A stretch of DNA of 64,000 nt from Candidatus Villigracilis adiacens (lineage in GTDB: Bacteria > Chloroflexota > Anaerolineae > Anaerolineales > Villigracilaceae). Below, in pieces: positions 31,183 to 39,734 of this stretch. The translations under genes were made by a program, and so were the position numbers. The notes beneath the pieces are model-generated. The model was not told where the DNA came from and searched no databases. It worked only from the letters and a program-made list of their open reading frames with translations. How positions within the stretch are numbered: position 1 is the stretch's first letter; each line of letters starts with the position of its first letter. The stretch lies in the NCBI GenBank assembly GCA_016703605.1, contig JADJBU010000022.1, positions 620,001-684,000 on the forward strand. The letters are read 5' to 3'.

Positions 31183-31773
31183 ATGTCCCCCAAGCCCGAT
31201 GTCAGCGCCGAGCGCATTCCGCTCATACTCAACTCTGCGATCAAGGTCTTTTCCAAAAAAGGCTTTGAAGCCGCACGCATGGAAGATATCGCCAGGACCG
31301 CCAAACTCAGCGTTGGCGGCGTGTATTGGTATTACAAAAGCAAGGAAGAGATCATCATCGCCATCATGGAGCAGTTGATCGACAAGGATGTGAAAGACCT
31401 GCGCGCGTTGCTCGAAGCCGAAGGGACTGTCCGCGCGCGGTTGGAAGCGTACATCAGCCTGAGCATCGAAGAGGCGCAAGAACACATCCCCATCACCTAC
31501 GAACTGTATTCACTGGCGCACCGCAACGCAAAAGTGAAGAATCACATCCGCTCCTTTTTGCAAACCTATCATAGCGTGCTGGAGCAATTCATCCAACAAG
31601 GCATTGACCGCAAAGAGTTCAAGTCTGCAAACGCCCGCGAATCTGCGTTGACCCTCGCCGCCCTCTACGAGGGCACATTGGAATTGACCATGCTCGACCC
31701 TGAACGAGTGAACGCCAAACAAACCCTGCTCAGTTCGATCAAACTTCTCATGAACGGATTGGAAAACAAATGA
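31183..31773 (+). CDS. TetR/AcrR family repressor
   Basis: This 196-aa regulator has an N-terminal helix-turn-helix (about residues 10-58; MEDIARTAKLSVGGVYWYYKSKEEII is its core, positions 33-58) and an all-helical ligand domain. Three copies of the ATAACCGA half-site precede the gene, so it is probably autoregulated. The stop overlaps the SDR start by four bases, and a membrane protein gene follows with another overlap; the three form one operon and the repressor most likely controls it. The GAGGAAGC ribosome-binding site is good. The ligand is unknown, perhaps a lipid or hydrophobic compound. Confidence 0.9.
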   Translation: MSPKPDVSAERIPLILNSAIKVFSKKGFEAARMEDIARTAKLSVGGVYWYYKSKEEIIIAIMEQLIDKDVKDLRALLEAEGTVRARLEAYISLSIEEAQEHIPITYELYSLAHRNAKVKNHIRSFLQTYHSVLEQFIQQGIDRKEFKSANARESALTLAALYEGTLELTMLDPERVNAKQTLLSSIKLLMNGLENK

Positions 31774-32849
31774 AACCTGATTTCAAAAACAAAGTCGTGC
31801 TCATCACTGGCGCAAACGGCGGACTTGGCTCTGCCTTTGCACAAGCCTTCGCAGAACAAGGAGCGCAGGTCGTTCTAGCGGGCAGGAATCTTCCTGCCTT
31901 GCAAGCGCTCGCGGACTCGATGCCCGCTTCACCTACCATCCACGCTCTTGAGTTCGGCAATTCCGAAAGTCATTTGGCTTTGCGTCAATTTATTTCTGAT
32001 TCGTTCAGCAAAGTGGATGTCATCGTCAACGCTATAGGGACAGATACTCGCAAGCCATTGGAAGACCATCAACAAGATGAGATCCACAAACTCCTCAGCG
32101 CCAACTTACACGGAGCGATCCTGCTGACCCAAACCTTCCTGCCGCTGATGAAAAACCAAAACGACGGCATGATCGTCCACATTGGTGGGTTCGCCGATGG
32201 ACGCCTCGCATTCCCTTTCTACAGCGTGGATGCTGCCACGCGTGCGGGCATGTTCACCTTCATCGAGTCTGTGAACCGCGAACTCGCGCTCGAAAAAAGC
32301 AACGTCCGCATCGGCTACTTCTCCCCCAGCCCCACCGACACCGAAGCAGAGCGTCCCTATCACACCATCTGGCAGGAAATGGGCGTGAAGATTCTGCCCG
32401 TTGAAAAAATCACCGCCGAACTGCTCAGCATGATCGCCAAACGCCGCGCAGTTCACATCATGGGCGGGTTCAGCACGCGCCTCTTCGCAGACATCAACGC
32501 CATCTCGCCGCGCCTTGCAGATTACATCCTGCTCAACCGTTACAGCGCCATCCTGAAAAAACATCTCATCGATAAAAATCCCGCGCCCCCGCCGCCCGCC
32601 GCATGGATGTTCCCGCTGGGCATCGGTCTGGTGATTCTTTCCACGCTGTTATATGGCGGCTTGATCGCGCTGCCCTTCTTCTCAATTCCCACCACAACCA
32701 AACTTGCCGCCACTCCCCTGCTGATCTTTTTCGGCGAAGCCGCCTTCTGGGTCGGCGGCGCGTTGCTCGGCAAAGAAATCGTCACACGCTACAAACAATA
32801 TCTCAACCCATGCAATTGGTTTTGCAAACCCAGCGCAGGTCAATCATGA
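31770..32849 (+). CDS. SDR-fold protein with C-terminal membrane helices, atypical active site
   Basis: This 359-aa protein has a short-chain dehydrogenase domain (about 1-240) with the nucleotide loop TGANGGLGSAFA (residues 14-25) and the structural VNAIG motif. The usual catalytic Ser and YxxxK are not intact: the serine segment reads IVHIGGFADG and the tyrosine segment reads FYSVDAATR, with Ala where Lys is expected. Two hydrophobic helices near the C-terminus (about 275-298 and 310-340) anchor it to the membrane. It may bind NAD(P) without classical oxidoreductase activity, or use another residue. It lies in an operon with TetR and a membrane protein by ATGA overlaps. Confidence 0.82.
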   Translation: MKPDFKNKVVLITGANGGLGSAFAQAFAEQGAQVVLAGRNLPALQALADSMPASPTIHALEFGNSESHLALRQFISDSFSKVDVIVNAIGTDTRKPLEDHQQDEIHKLLSANLHGAILLTQTFLPLMKNQNDGMIVHIGGFADGRLAFPFYSVDAATRAGMFTFIESVNRELALEKSNVRIGYFSPSPTDTEAERPYHTIWQEMGVKILPVEKITAELLSMIAKRRAVHIMGGFSTRLFADINAISPRLADYILLNRYSAILKKHLIDKNPAPPPPAAWMFPLGIGLVILSTLLYGGLIALPFFSIPTTTKLAATPLLIFFGEAAFWVGGALLGKEIVTRYKQYLNPCNWFCKPSAGQS

Positions 32850-33445
32850 AAACAAATATCGAGTGGAAATATTCCGGCAAACCGGATGGCTTCTTTGGCA
32901 CAGGCGCAACGCGGGCGGAGCAAAACCTCGTCTGGCTTTTTGGCATCCTTTCCACCGCCCTGCTTGGCTGGTACTGGTGGAGTTGTGTAATGGACTGGTC
33001 CTGGTGGCAATACGTCATTGCCCTCCTGCTCGCGTTGGATGTGCTGGGCGGCGTGGTCGCCAACTCGCTCAATAGCTGTAAACGTTTTTATCACTCCCCT
33101 ATTCAACCCGAAGAAACGGGGTTCACCGCGCTGGCAAAGAATCATTTTATCTTTACCGCCCTGCACATCCACCCCATCCTCATCGGCTGGCTCTTCGGAG
33201 ATATGAACCTGACCTACGGGGCGATTTGGTATTTCGTTCTGGTCACATTCGCCGGAAATATCATGCGAATGCCGTTATACCTGCGCCGCCCTACAGCCAT
33301 GGGAATCATTATGCTGGCAATTCTAGCCAACTATTACTTCATCCCGCCTGTGGCAGGGTTCGAGTGGTTCATTCCGGCGTTGTTCCTGAAGATCGCGTAC
33401 GGACATAGTGTGCAGGAAGAACCGTACCGACCACAGACTCAATAA
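32846..33445 (+). CDS. hypothetical multi-spanning membrane protein, 199 aa
   Basis: This protein has about five hydrophobic segments (about residues 27-45, 50-72, 103-120, 126-142, 152-175). Trp, His and Tyr are concentrated in the loops (LGWYWWSCVMDWSWWQY; HIHPILIGW), which could hold a cofactor or a lipid substrate. No family is recognised. The ATG at 32846 overlaps the SDR stop codon, so it is co-translated. Together with the membrane-anchored SDR it may form a lipid-modifying or lipid-sensing pair under TetR control; this is inference from the operon. Confidence 0.75.
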   Translation: MKTNIEWKYSGKPDGFFGTGATRAEQNLVWLFGILSTALLGWYWWSCVMDWSWWQYVIALLLALDVLGGVVANSLNSCKRFYHSPIQPEETGFTALAKNHFIFTALHIHPILIGWLFGDMNLTYGAIWYFVLVTFAGNIMRMPLYLRRPTAMGIIMLAILANYYFIPPVAGFEWFIPALFLKIAYGHSVQEEPYRPQTQ

Positions 33446-33452
33446 CGCCGGC

Positions 33453-36392
33453 TCAAGGCACAGGCAGGGACGGGCAGATGGCTTGATATTCATCGTCGCC
33501 GAAGAAGGACTCCCATTCGGCGGCGTTGAAATTTTGGAGCAAATGGCTGCAAGCCAGGGGGATGAGATTTTCCTGTGAAATATTTTCCAGCGCGGCAATG
33601 TCGAAAAAACGCAGGGTGCGCAGGGACGCAGCGTACAAGGTCTGCCCATCGGCGGAGAAGGTCAGGTCCATCGTGTCGCCGTTCTGGCGCAGGCGGTGAA
33701 CCTCCACGCCGGTAAGCGGATCAAGGACCAGGATGCGGTCCGTCCCGCCGAGAAACAGGCGGCTGCCGTCCGGGGTGAAAGACATGGAAACTGCGGGATC
33801 GCCAACGATGTCGTACATCAATTCAAATCCGTTTCCATCCGCGCGCCAAAAGGATGTGTTTCCCGATGTCGAGCTTGAAACCAGCAGGCTGCCATCCGGG
33901 TGAAACGCGAGCAAATGATTCCTGCCAGGCGACTCCAACCTGCCAGCCTCTGAGTTTTCAGCCGTATTAAAGAGAACAACTTCGTCCTCCAAGCCGATGG
34001 CAAGCAGGTTTGACGAAGAAACCGCCAGCGAATAGACAGGTTCATCAGACTGCCACAGGATCCCATCTTCGCCGGATGACACGCTTCGGGTTTGAACCAG
34101 CCCATCCTCGCTGCCGAGATACAGGCTTGAACCGTCTGGGGAAAATACCAGGCTTTGAATCGGTCCGGTATCGATCAGCGTTTCCGCGCGGCCCGAAGGG
34201 ATTTCAATAGAAACAACCTGCCCGTCCACGGTGGAGACAGCCAGGATCGTCCCTTCGGGGTGCATCGCCAATTCCCAGACATCGTCGTCGAAGAAATCGA
34301 TCAATGGGTCGGTGGGAGGCTCCGTCGGCTCTGGAAAATTCCCAGGGTCGAGCAGCCAGACCTCTCCCGCGGTCGAAGCGGCGAACCAATTCCCCTTGGG
34401 GCTCATCTCCACCTGTTCGATGAGTTCATCGAAGCGCGCATACCGATTATTGATCCTGAGCGCGGAGATATCCCAGACGGAGACGAAACCATGTTCATCC
34501 CCAGCCACAAGGAAGGAGCCGTCTTTGCTAAACTCCAAAACACTGCCTGCGCCGTCGAGGGGAATTTGGAACATCTGCGCCCCATCAGCCGCGCTCCAGA
34601 CCCGTATCGTACGATCCGACCCGGTCGAGGCGATCCACAACCCATCGGGGCTGACCTTGACTTCACTGACGATGCTGTCTTGCAGGAGACGCAGACGCTC
34701 CTCGCCCGTCACTGCATCCCATACGCGGATACGGAAATCGTTCGAGGCAGTCACAAACCAGGTTCCATCCGGGCTGAACTCGACATCTTCAACCCAGTCT
34801 TCGGTCGGAATTTCAAGTATTGGTTCGCCGTTGAACGAGCTGGTCAGAACCGCGCTGTTATCCACGCCGCCCGAGAGCAAGGCGTTGCCGTCCGGGCTGA
34901 AAATCAGGTCGCGCACGCCGCCGCGGTGAGCGTCGCCGCTGACGATCTCGCCGGATTCCAGATCCCAGAACGTGACGACGCCTTCATCCGACCCGGCGGC
35001 AAATAAAGCTCCGTCCGGGCTGAACGCCGTCACGCTCAAACTGCCATATACTGAAAACTCGCCCGCAAATTCATACGTGGACATGTTGATCAGCGTGATA
35101 CGCGCATCATCGCGGGCAAGCGCCAGCAGGCGGCCGTCCGGGCTGATGTTGACGCTGAATACGGGAACACCGAAATTGAGTTCCTTGAGCGTCTCCCCCG
35201 TCGCCGCATCCAGGATGGATACCTGTCCTGAAGATGCGCTTGCGACCAAAATCTGCCCTTTGGGACTAAATGCCGCATCCAACACGGACCCGGAACTGGT
35301 CGAGCAAAAGAGGCTTTCCCCATCCTCGAAACGTATCAGGCAGGCAGAACCGTCGTCGCCCGCGGCGACAAACGTATCCCCGGCAGGGCTCACTTCAATG
35401 GCAAGGATGGGACCCTCATGGCTGATCTCCCTGACAGGCACAGGCAGCAGGCTGATGTTCTCGCGGAGGATTTCCTCAGCCTCGAAGGACGGAATCCTCC
35501 GGTACGAATCAACAGCCAGCAGGGTGCTGGTAAACAACCCGGCAGTTCTGGACTGATATATTTGGGCGCGGGCTGCGCTGCGCTGGGCTTCGGCAATTGC
35601 GGCGTTTGTATCTGCGGCAGCTTTGGCAATCAGCGCGGCGCGGGCATTGTCTTCCGCGGTCTTTTGGTTGTCTTCGGCAATATCGCGCTGTTCCTGGGCT
35701 TCCTCGGCATTCGCCAGCGCATCGCGCCGCTGGTCGAGCGCAAATAAAGAGAGCGCAAGCATGACCAGGATGGCAAGCGCAGCCGAGACCCAGGTGAGGG
35801 TACGCACCCGCTCGCTGGATTTACTGAATTGAATGTATTGTTTTTGTAATTCGGAAGGCGCGGGGTCTCCGCCTTCATGCGTCGAGACCATTTTTGACGC
35901 GCTGCGCAAATCGCTGCCGCGCAGAAGCAGGCTGGATTCCTTCTTGCGGTCCCATTCCAATGCGCGCACCTGCAAACGGCGGTGTTCCTGAAGCCAGTTC
36001 ACATCCAGGTTGATCGCCACCTGAACCTTTTTCAGCCCGGCTTCGAAATCATCATTCGCGCGCAGGAAGATCCAGTTCAAATCGCGGATGACGGAGCGGG
36101 TGCCCTTCGGGTCCACATCGCGGACGACAATCGGGATGATGCGCTTGGCGTTCCGGTGCGCATGTTCCAACTCCACGTTGCAGACCTCCGAAGCGACCGA
36201 ATCGGGGCTGACAAGAAAGATAAACGCGTCGGCGGCTTCGATGCCTTGCAGGATCTGGTCCAGCCACCCCACGGCGGGCGGAATATCCTCCCAATCCACC
36301 CATACATCCATATCAATGGATTTGAAGGTCGTCATCAACCTGTGGGCAACTTCTGAGTCTTTTCGCGAGTATGAAATAAAAACACCGGTCAT
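33453..36392 (-). CDS. TIR-domain protein with membrane helix and WD40 propeller
   Basis: This 979-aa protein has an N-terminal TIR domain (about 1-135: FISYSRKD at 5-12, and the NADase-type glutamate E74 in VCNVELEHAH). A linker and one membrane helix (about 199-219) follow, then an Ala/Glu coiled coil (about 225-280) and about fourteen WD40 blades (about 325-940, e.g. FSPDGNALLSGGVDNSA). Bacterial TIR domains often degrade NAD+ when a sensor domain detects infection, and WD40 propellers are frequent sensors. TIR-WD40 proteins are also common in multicellular and signalling-rich bacteria without known defence roles. It is a single gene, convergent with the TetR operon. Confidence 0.9.
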   Translation of the reverse strand: MTGVFISYSRKDSEVAHRLMTTFKSIDMDVWVDWEDIPPAVGWLDQILQGIEAADAFIFLVSPDSVASEVCNVELEHAHRNAKRIIPIVVRDVDPKGTRSVIRDLNWIFLRANDDFEAGLKKVQVAINLDVNWLQEHRRLQVRALEWDRKKESSLLLRGSDLRSASKMVSTHEGGDPAPSELQKQYIQFSKSSERVRTLTWVSAALAILVMLALSLFALDQRRDALANAEEAQEQRDIAEDNQKTAEDNARAALIAKAAADTNAAIAEAQRSAARAQIYQSRTAGLFTSTLLAVDSYRRIPSFEAEEILRENISLLPVPVREISHEGPILAIEVSPAGDTFVAAGDDGSACLIRFEDGESLFCSTSSGSVLDAAFSPKGQILVASASSGQVSILDAATGETLKELNFGVPVFSVNISPDGRLLALARDDARITLINMSTYEFAGEFSVYGSLSVTAFSPDGALFAAGSDEGVVTFWDLESGEIVSGDAHRGGVRDLIFSPDGNALLSGGVDNSAVLTSSFNGEPILEIPTEDWVEDVEFSPDGTWFVTASNDFRIRVWDAVTGEERLRLLQDSIVSEVKVSPDGLWIASTGSDRTIRVWSAADGAQMFQIPLDGAGSVLEFSKDGSFLVAGDEHGFVSVWDISALRINNRYARFDELIEQVEMSPKGNWFAASTAGEVWLLDPGNFPEPTEPPTDPLIDFFDDDVWELAMHPEGTILAVSTVDGQVVSIEIPSGRAETLIDTGPIQSLVFSPDGSSLYLGSEDGLVQTRSVSSGEDGILWQSDEPVYSLAVSSSNLLAIGLEDEVVLFNTAENSEAGRLESPGRNHLLAFHPDGSLLVSSSTSGNTSFWRADGNGFELMYDIVGDPAVSMSFTPDGSRLFLGGTDRILVLDPLTGVEVHRLRQNGDTMDLTFSADGQTLYAASLRTLRFFDIAALENISQENLIPLACSHLLQNFNAAEWESFFGDDEYQAICPSLPVP

Positions 36393-36406
36393 TCTAAACC
36401 TGCCTT

Positions 36407-36557
36407 CTTAATAACTCATCTTACGCGGAGAGTGCGTCGCATATCATCCCCGTATGGGGACCAGCCAGAAACAGATGCCTCTCACGAGAGGATTCGCCCT
36501 GTTTGCTGGACACGCTGACCCGTTTGGTGCGACGCACTGCGTAACGTCAGTTAACAA
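36407..36557. mobile_element. MITE family 2, longer copy
   Basis: The element at 36415-36550 has ends CTCATCTTACGCGGAGAGTG and CACTGCGTAACGTCAG, with GCGTCGC/GCGACGC continuing the pairing. Flanks TTAATAA and TTAACAA agree in six of seven bases. The ends are related to those of the elements at 21140 and 48069. It is non-coding, between the TIR gene start and a terminator. Confidence 0.7.
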
Positions 36558-36600
36558 TAAAGTTCATGGGCTGAGATTATACCTGCGGATGGAAATAAAA

Positions 36601-36636
36601 AAGTTCCCCCGGGAGTGCGACTCTCGGGGGAACTGA
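36601..36636. terminator. Strong hairpin terminator
   Basis: Arms AAGTTCCCCCGGGAG and CTCTCGGGGGAACT around TGCGA. Read on the minus strand it is followed by TTTTTTATTT, so it ends the beta-helix gene. Confidence 0.8.
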
Positions 36637-36650
36637 GATGGTTGTCGAGC

Positions 36651-39527
36651 CTACGGCGTCGTCAAAATGAAGATGCCGGGGAAGTTGACCGTGAATGTGA
36701 CCATGTTGTCCACGATCTGCACGCCGGAGATGACCATGCGCGGATCGTCGGGATTCTCAGGATGGAGCGGGAAGGTGGTTCCCTGCTCGAAGACCGGGAG
36801 TTTCATCCAGCCGCCCTGCCCAGCGTTGAGGGTTGGGTCCCAGTACAACACGGAATGGGTTCTACCGCGGCTGTTTTCCGGGAGCATGAAGTTGATGGTG
36901 ACAAAACCCTGTTCGTTGAGGATCGAGTTTCCATCGTCGTCCGTCAGGCTGACCATCATTCCGTTCACGAAGACGGTTCCAGCCCCCAGCGCGCCCGGCA
37001 GGTCTGTCTCAATCAGGCTTTCGAGGTTGCTAAAGCCTTCGTACGGGCAGCCCACATTGACCCAGGTCCCGTCGGCAAGTTCGAGGATGGTGCTGGTGAA
37101 GTTGTCGCAATCCTGTTCTACGGGCAGGTTATCCTGCGTGGGGACGGAGACGATCTGCGGTTTATCCTCATCAGGTTCTTCCACGGGTTCGGGCGGGCAT
37201 TCTTCTGCCAGGGTTAAGTCGAGCATGTAATCGCCGAGTCCGTTGCCGCCGAACACAGCCGGGGCAATGAAGTTCAACGTCCCGGCGGGACCCGCGGTGG
37301 CAAGGATGCCGTATTCGCCGTTATTGGTGAACGTCCCGCCGTCTACATTGACCGTTACGCTGTTGTCGGTTTCGCCCGCATCGCGGCAGTAGTAGGTCTG
37401 GGTGGTGTAGGCTTCCACGCCGTTGACGCCGTTGCCGTCTGCTGTGACGTTGACCAGTTCGATGGTGTCGTTCCCGACCACGATCAGCCCGGTCTGGGTG
37501 TTGAGGTTGAAGGCGCTGTCGGTCACGAAGATATTGCCGTTGTAGGATAGGAGCAATGCGCCAATGTCCGTCAGGTCGTCATTGGAGGTTGTTGTCACTC
37601 CGTCGTCGCCGGTGACTGTGACCGTGTCCACCTGGATGTCGCCGCCCGATGTGGCGGCGTAGATGCCGTAGTGTCCGTTTTCGGTAAACGCGCCATTAGT
37701 AACGAAGATGTTCCCAGCCCCGTGGGAATTCAGGTAAACGCCCTTGCTTTCATTGAAGGAGGCTTCGATGTCCAACAGGGTGATGTCGCCGTTGCCGCTG
37801 GTTGCCTGGACGCCAAAGGTGCCGTTCCCGTCGAAGTGGCTCGAACCCGCAACGGACTCTGATACATGGATCGTGCCTGCGCCGGTGGTGCGCAAAACGG
37901 CTCCCGCGCCAAAATCGTTACCGTCGGCAATCACATCGATCAGGGTGATGTCGCCGCCGTGACTCTTCGCGTACAGACCGGGATCCTGCGGGAAATTGAA
38001 ATGGACGTTCTCGTTGAATTGGCTGTTCTCGACGTAAATATCGTCCTGCGCGTCGATGTAGGCGCCGTTCGTGCCGTTGTACGAGGCGATCACATTGATC
38101 AATGTCGCCGCGCCGCCCGAGTCGATGTGCAGACCGCTCCAGGTATTGCCCGTCATGGCGCTTTCGCCAAAGTGGCTGTCGGTCACAGAAACTGAACCAG
38201 TCCCCGAGGTCGTGTCGAGAACCGCGCCGAAGGCGTTCGAATTGGCGGTCACGTTGGCGAGGTCGATATTGCCGTCTGCGAAGATATCCAATCCGTAGGC
38301 GTTTGAATTTCCCGAAAATTCGCTCTGGGCGATGTTAACATTCCCGGTGCCGTCGTTGTCGGAACTGGTGACGACTGCGCCGTCGAGTCCGTTATCATTT
38401 GCCTGGGTATGGTCCATGACCAAGCCGCCGCCCGAGTCGACGTTCAAGCCGATGAAGCCGTTGTCGTTGAAGGCGTTGCCCGTCGCGCTGGTGATCGTCA
38501 CCAGCCCGTTCCCGGCGCACAGACCTGTGCCGGAGTTGTAATCACAGGTGTCGAGATATGCACCCGTCAGTCCGTTGCCGCTGGCGGAAACCGTATCGAG
38601 AATGATCGTGCCGTCCGCGGCAACCTGTAAACCGTTGCCGTCGTTATCGTCGAAGGCGCTGTCGGTGATGTCCACGTTTCCGCCGGATGCAATCAACGCC
38701 CCATCGCCAAACCCGGAGGGATTAAGATCCGTGCCGGTAACAGATACATTGTCGAGGGTCACATCGCCGCCATTCGTGACGACCAACCCGAAGCCGCTTG
38801 TATCCTCCGCCGCAATTGCGAGGTCGTTAAGAGTGATGTTTCCGCCCCAGTTGACGAAGATCATCGAAACATCCACCGTGGAAACGCCGCTGGTGGTGGT
38901 GTTATTGCCGCCGCTCCAGCCGCCCTGAACCGTCAGGTTGCCGCCGCTGATATTGGATAACGCGGCGCTGTCGAATTCGATCTGGGAGTTGTCGGCGCCG
39001 TTATAGGTATCCTGCACCCAGATGACGCCGTTGCCTGTAAATTGCGGCGTGACCAGTAACGCGTCTGCCTCGAGCGCGTCGATCAATTCATTGAAAGTGC
39101 CAAAGCTGCCCGTGCAACCGGCGTCGCCGGGGGTTGCGCCTTCCGGGCACCACATGGGGTCGGTGGTGGCAATAATCTCAGCCGCCTCTTCGGTGGCAAG
39201 GGGCAGAACTTCGCCTTCTTCATTTACCACGACAATTTCGGTGTTTTCGGGAGCCTGCTCGAGAATTTCCGGGATCGATTCCGGTTCCGCTGCCGCCTCG
39301 CCGGAAGTCTGACCGTCTCCGTCGGCAACCGAGTCTGTTTCTTCTGCCCCGTCTCCGGTCTCTTCAGAAGCGGAGCCTTCCTCTCCGCCTTCGCCCTCCT
39401 GGCTGGCAGTCTCTTCCGTGGCGGGAACATCCTCATCGGCATTGACGCTGTACGGACCGACCGCCCCAGCCATCATTGCCAGGATAACCGCCATGATCAG
39501 GATAAAAAAGTGATTTGAATGTTTCAT
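36651..39527 (-). CDS. secreted right-handed beta-helix protein
   Basis: This 958-aa exported protein has a signal peptide (about 1-30), an acidic Glu/Ala/Gly-rich low-complexity segment (about 30-105) and a very long parallel beta-helix (about 190-780). The helix is made of coils ending in patterns such as GGDITLIDVIADGN and GAGNIFVTNGAFTENG. The last 150 residues form a separate beta domain (STILELADGTWVNVGCPYEG...). No catalytic residues of pectate lyases are evident, and there is no anchor, so it may be an adhesin-like or matrix protein. The ATG at 39527 follows GAGGAAACC; a consensus promoter lies upstream. Confidence 0.83.
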   Translation of the reverse strand: MKHSNHFFILIMAVILAMMAGAVGPYSVNADEDVPATEETASQEGEGGEEGSASEETGDGAEETDSVADGDGQTSGEAAAEPESIPEILEQAPENTEIVVVNEEGEVLPLATEEAAEIIATTDPMWCPEGATPGDAGCTGSFGTFNELIDALEADALLVTPQFTGNGVIWVQDTYNGADNSQIEFDSAALSNISGGNLTVQGGWSGGNNTTTSGVSTVDVSMIFVNWGGNITLNDLAIAAEDTSGFGLVVTNGGDVTLDNVSVTGTDLNPSGFGDGALIASGGNVDITDSAFDDNDGNGLQVAADGTIILDTVSASGNGLTGAYLDTCDYNSGTGLCAGNGLVTITSATGNAFNDNGFIGLNVDSGGGLVMDHTQANDNGLDGAVVTSSDNDGTGNVNIAQSEFSGNSNAYGLDIFADGNIDLANVTANSNAFGAVLDTTSGTGSVSVTDSHFGESAMTGNTWSGLHIDSGGAATLINVIASYNGTNGAYIDAQDDIYVENSQFNENVHFNFPQDPGLYAKSHGGDITLIDVIADGNDFGAGAVLRTTGAGTIHVSESVAGSSHFDGNGTFGVQATSGNGDITLLDIEASFNESKGVYLNSHGAGNIFVTNGAFTENGHYGIYAATSGGDIQVDTVTVTGDDGVTTTSNDDLTDIGALLLSYNGNIFVTDSAFNLNTQTGLIVVGNDTIELVNVTADGNGVNGVEAYTTQTYYCRDAGETDNSVTVNVDGGTFTNNGEYGILATAGPAGTLNFIAPAVFGGNGLGDYMLDLTLAEECPPEPVEEPDEDKPQIVSVPTQDNLPVEQDCDNFTSTILELADGTWVNVGCPYEGFSNLESLIETDLPGALGAGTVFVNGMMVSLTDDDGNSILNEQGFVTINFMLPENSRGRTHSVLYWDPTLNAGQGGWMKLPVFEQGTTFPLHPENPDDPRMVISGVQIVDNMVTFTVNFPGIFILTTP

Positions 39528-39585
39528 GGTTTCCTCTGTCAACTCTATGATTTCAATGGTTTCGATAACCCTATCAAACGCCATA

Positions 39586-39614
39586 ATCATATGAGACTGA
39601 GGAACGGGCGTCAA
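39586..39614 (-). promoter_or_regulatory. Promoter of the beta-helix gene
   Basis: Minus strand: TTGACG (39614-39609), a 17-base spacer, TATGAT (39591-39586). The leader is about 50 bases. Confidence 0.65.
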
Positions 39615-39734
39615 ACAAAACCGCCGGAATTTCGCTAACAGTTCTGTTAACCGCGCCCGGATCAGGCACAACGCAAAAGACCACACGGCGGGAGAAGAAA
39701 ATGATTCGGTTGGAGTAAAGAAAGAAGAAAGAAT

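Noticed and set aside
34155..35006. 283-aa plus-strand frame over the WD40 region
   Set aside because: Antisense to the TIR-WD40 gene; it follows the repeat periodicity of the real gene.
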